From contig JAOPZP010000166.1 of NCBI GenBank assembly GCA_025964055.1, forward strand, positions 1 to 13,749: a stretch of 13,749 nucleotides of DNA, written 5' to 3'. Every line of letters begins with the position of its first letter. The stretch's first letter is position 1. This stretch comes from Conexibacter sp. Its GTDB lineage: Bacteria; Actinomycetota; Thermoleophilia; Solirubrobacterales; Solirubrobacteraceae. This document shows positions 11,717-13,749 of the stretch, in pieces. The translations under genes were made by a program, and so were the position numbers. Under the pieces are notes generated by a model. That model ran no database searches. It saw nothing but the letters and a program-made list of their open reading frames with translations, and was not told the origin of the DNA.

Positions 11717-13702
11717 ATGGAGCATCGCCTGCCCGAGCGTGACCGTCCGTGGATGATGCGGACCTACGCGGGACACTCGACCGCCAAGAAGTCCAACGAG
11801 CTGTACCGGGCCAACCTGGCCAAGGGACAGACGGGTCTCTCGATCGCCTTCGACCTGCCGACGCAGACCGGCTACGACGCCGACCACGAGCTCGCGCGCG
11901 GCGAGGTCGGCAAGGTCGGCGTGCCCGTGGCCCACAAGGGCGACATGCACCAGCTGCTCGACGGCATCCCGCTCGACGCGATGAACACGTCGATGACGAT
12001 CAACGCGACGGCGGCGTGGCTGCTCGCCCTCTACATCGTCGCCGCGGAGGCGGGCGGAGTCCCCGAGGACCGCCTCCAGGGCACCACCCAGAACGACATC
12101 GTCAAGGAGTACCTCTCGCGCGGGACCTACGCGTTCCCGCCCGCGCCGTCCATGCGGCTGATCGCCGACATGGTCGCCTACACGGTCGAGCACGTTCCGA
12201 AGTGGAACCCGATCAACATCTGCTCGTACCACCTGCAGGAGGCCGGCGCGACGCCCGTGCAGGAGATCGCCTACGCGATGAGCAACGCGATCGCCGTGCT
12301 CGACGCCGTCCGCGACCGCGTCCCCGAGGACCTCATGGGCCGCGTGTTCGCGCGGATGTCGTTCTTCGTCAACGCCGGCGTGCGCTTCGTCGAGGAGCAC
12401 GCGAAGCTGCGGGCGATGTCGCAGCTGTGGGAGGAGATCGGCCGGGACCGCTACGGCGTCAAGGACGAGCGCCACCTGCGCTTCCGCTACGGCGTCCAGG
12501 TCAACTCGCTCGGGCTGACCGAGGCGCAGCCGGAGAACAACGTGCAGCGGATCGTCCTCGAGGCTTTGGCCGTGACGATCGGCCGCAGCGCCCGCGCCCG
12601 GTCGCTCCAGCTCCCGGCGTGGAACGAGGCGCTCGGTCTCCCCCGCCCCTGGGACCAGCAGTGGTCGCTGCGGATGCAGCAGGTCCTCGCGTACGAGACG
12701 GACCTGCTCGACTACCCGGACATCTTCGAGGGCTCGAAGGTGATGGAGGGCCTCGTCGAGGAGCTGGCCGAGGGCGCGCGGGCCGAGATGGCGATCGTCG
12801 AGGAGCAGGGCGGCGCGGTCGAGGCCGTGCCGTACATGAAGGCAGCGCTCGTCGAGTCCCACCGCGAACGCCTGCGCCGGATCGAGGCGGGCGAGCAGAC
12901 CGTCGTCGGCCAGAACCGCTTCACGGAGACCGAGCACTCGCCGCTCACCGACGACGCCGAGGGCGGGATCCTCGTCGTCGATCCGGTCGTCGAGGCCGAG
13001 CAGATCGAGGCCGTGCGCGCGTGGCGCGAGGCCCGCGACCAGGCCGCCGTCGACGGGGCGCTCGACGAGGTGCGGCGGGTCGCCGCGACCGTGGAGAACA
13101 TCATGCCGGCGACGATCGCGGCCGCGCGCGCCGGAGCCACGACCGGCGAGTGGGCTCAGGCGCTGCGCGACGTGTTCGGCGACTACCGTGCGCCGACCGG
13201 CGTCGGCGAGGCCGTGCACGTCGGTGGCGAGGAGCTCGAGGAGGTGCGCGAGGAGGTCGAGCGCGTCTCGGAGGCGCTCGGCCGCCGCATCAAGATCCTC
13301 GTCGGCAAGCCGGGGCTCGACGGCCACTCGAACGGCGCCGAGCAGATCGCCGTGCGCGCCCGCGACGTCGGCATGGACGTGCTCTACGAGGGCATCCGTC
13401 TGACGCCGTCGCAGATCGCCGCGTCGGCGCTCCAGGAGGGCGTCCACGTCGTCGGCCTCTCGATCCTCTCCGGCTCCCATCGCGAGCTGATCCCGAAGGT
13501 GATCGACGAGCTCGAGGCCGCCGGCCTCGGCGACATCCCGGTGATCGTCGGCGGGATCATCCCGGAGGCCGACGCACCGCGCCTCCGCGAGGCCGGCGTG
13601 GCCGCCGTCTACACGCCGAAGGACTTCGACATCACGCGCATCATGCGGGACATCGTGGCGCTCGTGGCGGAGCGCCACGGGGTCTCCGCGGCGACCACGT
13701 GA
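11717..13702 (+). CDS. ecm: Ethylmalonyl-CoA mutase (B12-dependent)
   Basis: A 661-aa single-chain acyl-CoA mutase. It converts (2R)-ethylmalonyl-CoA to (2S)-methylsuccinyl-CoA using adenosylcobalamin. The substrate-binding barrel spans ~5-500, with RPWMMRTYAGHST (10-22), GLSIAFDLPTQTGYD (40-54), NTSMTINATA (90-99), GTTQNDIVKEYLSRGTY (122-138) and QVNSLGLTEAQPEN (261-274). The cobalamin domain spans ~524-661, with D535-x-H537-x-x-G540, S582-I-L584 and G612-G613. His537 is the lower cobalt ligand. Classical methylmalonyl-CoA mutase reads differently around the SxL motif; LSILSGSH, the EYLSRGTY stretch and the ~660-aa length are those of Ecm, and ccr in the same window agrees. ATG 11717 lacks a Shine-Dalgarno but has TACGAT 7 nt upstream. 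The next gene overlaps its stop by GTGA. Icm or Mcm activity is less likely. Confidence 0.92.
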   Translation: MEHRLPERDRPWMMRTYAGHSTAKKSNELYRANLAKGQTGLSIAFDLPTQTGYDADHELARGEVGKVGVPVAHKGDMHQLLDGIPLDAMNTSMTINATAAWLLALYIVAAEAGGVPEDRLQGTTQNDIVKEYLSRGTYAFPPAPSMRLIADMVAYTVEHVPKWNPINICSYHLQEAGATPVQEIAYAMSNAIAVLDAVRDRVPEDLMGRVFARMSFFVNAGVRFVEEHAKLRAMSQLWEEIGRDRYGVKDERHLRFRYGVQVNSLGLTEAQPENNVQRIVLEALAVTIGRSARARSLQLPAWNEALGLPRPWDQQWSLRMQQVLAYETDLLDYPDIFEGSKVMEGLVEELAEGARAEMAIVEEQGGAVEAVPYMKAALVESHRERLRRIEAGEQTVVGQNRFTETEHSPLTDDAEGGILVVDPVVEAEQIEAVRAWREARDQAAVDGALDEVRRVAATVENIMPATIAAARAGATTGEWAQALRDVFGDYRAPTGVGEAVHVGGEELEEVREEVERVSEALGRRIKILVGKPGLDGHSNGAEQIAVRARDVGMDVLYEGIRLTPSQIAASALQEGVHVVGLSILSGSHRELIPKVIDELEAAGLGDIPVIVGGIIPEADAPRLREAGVAAVYTPKDFDITRIMRDIVALVAERHGVSAATT

Positions 13703-13749
13703 GTCGTGGCGCAGAGCTCGGTCGGCGCCTGCGCGAGGGCGACCGGAGA
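13699..13749 (+). CDS. Start of a MeaB/ArgK-like GTPase gene (partial)
   Basis: GTG at 13699 overlaps the ecm stop (GTGA) and opens a frame that runs to the window edge, 17 codons. The visible residues, MSRGAELGRRLREGDRR, match the way MeaB/ArgK G proteins begin (a Leu/Arg helix leading to GDRR, before the usual 'ALARAIT' segment). MeaB chaperones protect B12-dependent mutases and gate cofactor loading with GTP. Position directly behind a mutase gene is the commonest setting for them. Only the first helix is visible, so the call rests on this short match plus context. Confidence 0.6.
   Translation, partial: MSRGAELGRRLREGDRR

Noticed and set aside
10805..13678. Very long minus-strand open frame continuing upstream of the MBL hydrolase
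   Set aside because: It runs antisense to ecm and out of frame with the methyltransferase, with His/Arg/Asp-rich low-complexity residues typical of high-GC shadows. Only 9968-10804 codes for the MBL fold.
11717..13702. Methylmalonyl-CoA mutase large subunit
   Set aside because: The LSILSGSH and EYLSRGTY stretches, the ~660-aa single-chain length and the ccr gene nearby favour ethylmalonyl-CoA mutase.
1..13749. CRISPR array, insertion sequence, prophage or defence island
   Set aside because: No regularly spaced repeats, transposase, integrase or phage genes are visible; composition is even apart from a small patch at about 630-700.

Overview
The window is very GC-rich. Its codons strongly prefer G or C at the third position, so long antisense open frames are common and mostly meaningless. 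Gene content (crotonyl-CoA carboxylase/reductase, ethylmalonyl-CoA mutase, a SigB/SigF-type sigma factor, a fused DEDD-exonuclease/GIY-YIG protein, a HTH_42 winged-helix protein) and apparent leaderless starts point to a high-GC actinobacterium. A Thermoleophilia/Solirubrobacterales-like lineage is my inference; nothing here proves the taxon.

Layout. 2-415 (+) is the end of a winged-helix DNA-binding protein. It is followed by a 325-bp gene-free stretch full of short hairpins. 741-2462 (-) is an exonuclease/GIY-YIG nuclease, divergent from a small acidic orphan (2588-2791, +). 2897-3920 (+) holds two exported proteins, a lipoprotein and an LppP/LprE-like protein. 4003-6065 (+) is a MarR regulator overlapping a 14-TM DHA2 drug exporter. 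6181-7116 (+) is a CorA-type divalent-cation channel, preceded by three consecutive hairpins. 7213-8830 (+) is ccr with a tightly coupled 120-aa alpha+beta-barrel-like protein. Converging on it is a (-) strand block, read from 11613 down to 8861: SAM methyltransferase, metallo-beta-lactamase-fold hydrolase, ClpS (the first three overlapping by ATGA), then a sigma factor with its own candidate promoter. 11717-13702 (+) is ethylmalonyl-CoA mutase. The first 17 codons of a MeaB/ArgK-like GTPase overlap its stop at the window edge.

How they work together. Ccr makes (2S)-ethylmalonyl-CoA from crotonyl-CoA, CO2 and NADPH. Ecm then rearranges the epimerised (2R) form to methylsuccinyl-CoA with coenzyme B12, and a MeaB-type GTPase would protect or reload the mutase. 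This is the core of the ethylmalonyl-CoA pathway for acetyl-CoA assimilation, and it also supplies ethylmalonyl-CoA for polyketides. The opposite-strand block between ccr and ecm has no obvious link to that pathway.

The less ordinary signals are: five genes with a -10-like hexamer 7-8 nt before the start codon and no Shine-Dalgarno (leaderless candidates); a family of paired hairpins with an NCT triloop at two or three intergenic sites; a hairpin holding the corA start codon; a 12-bp palindrome on the marR start; and the ccr-coupled small protein. I found no CRISPR array, insertion sequence, tRNA or rRNA.
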